This document shows positions 63,901 through 64,000 of a stretch of DNA of 64,000 bases, in pieces. Source of the stretch: Tetracentron sinense (lineage: Eukaryota > Streptophyta > Magnoliopsida > Trochodendrales > Trochodendraceae); NCBI GenBank assembly GCA_015143295.1, contig JABCRI010001169.1:19427-83426 (forward strand). The letters are read 5' to 3'. Made by a program: the position numbers and the translations under genes. The stretch's first letter is position 1; each line of letters starts with the position of its first letter. The notes under the pieces were generated by a model. That model did not search any database, was not told the origin of the DNA, and saw only the letters and a program-made list of their open reading frames with translations.

Positions 63901-64000
63901 CGGTTTGGATTTTGTGCGTGTTGTAGTTTGGGCTGCAGTATATTTTCTAAGATATGGATTTCGAGCCTTTCATTGCATAAATCGGGGGTGCAATGACCTC
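60901..64000 (+). repeat. Satellite array, block 6, densely scattered with small indels
   Basis: The satellite is still recognisable in + orientation with the same subtype order. Nearly every 10-20 bases carry an added, lost or doubled base (e.g. gccattcgaaaaacgaattt, a ten-base C run near 61343, cccccccccacc). The change from block 5 is abrupt. The pattern resembles uncorrected long-read sequence or a poorly supported assembly end. No feature other than satellite is seen. Confidence 0.85.

Overview
The window is plant nuclear heterochromatin with no host protein-coding gene that I can support. The identification as a plant rests on a Ty3/gypsy chromovirus of the Tekay (Del) type, LINE tails that encode a C-terminal RNase H domain, tRNA-iMet-type primer sites, and long arrays of a ~178-bp satellite of about nucleosome length. 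I cannot name the species.

Layout: 1-133 is the 3' end of a LINE with a poly(A) tail. 134-7930 is ~178-bp satellite on the + strand. 7931-16128 is a Tekay-type LTR retrotransposon inserted into the satellite. 16129-23822 is satellite again. 23823-39781 is a composite higher-order-repeat domain in which a ~224-bp LINE 3' end has become part of the repeated unit. Fourteen copies share one insertion point, and the typical unit of ~1.12 kb holds one LINE tail plus five satellite monomers. Inside this domain lie a 232-bp foreign patch (24841-25072) and a separate, longer LINE tail (25877-26222). 39782-46686 is satellite on the + strand.

At about 46687 the satellite flips to the opposite orientation and stays so to 52460, interrupted by an 890-bp LINE fragment with a recognisable RNase H domain (47035-47924). 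52461-59587 is an AT-rich, gene-poor LTR element on the - strand, with one 2168-bp LTR at its right end, a primer site beside it, and a nested LINE tail at 52826-53300. From 59588 the satellite returns to + orientation. From about 60900 to the end the monomers suddenly carry very many 1-3 base insertions and deletions, which looks more like poor sequence quality than biology.

The most interesting signal is the LINE-satellite composite repeat. A single retrotransposition event into one monomer type was captured and spread by the array's own turnover. Adjacent units at 36736-38979 are about 99% alike by eye, so that turnover appears recent. The LINE-free version of the same monomer order survives elsewhere in the window and preserves the empty target site.
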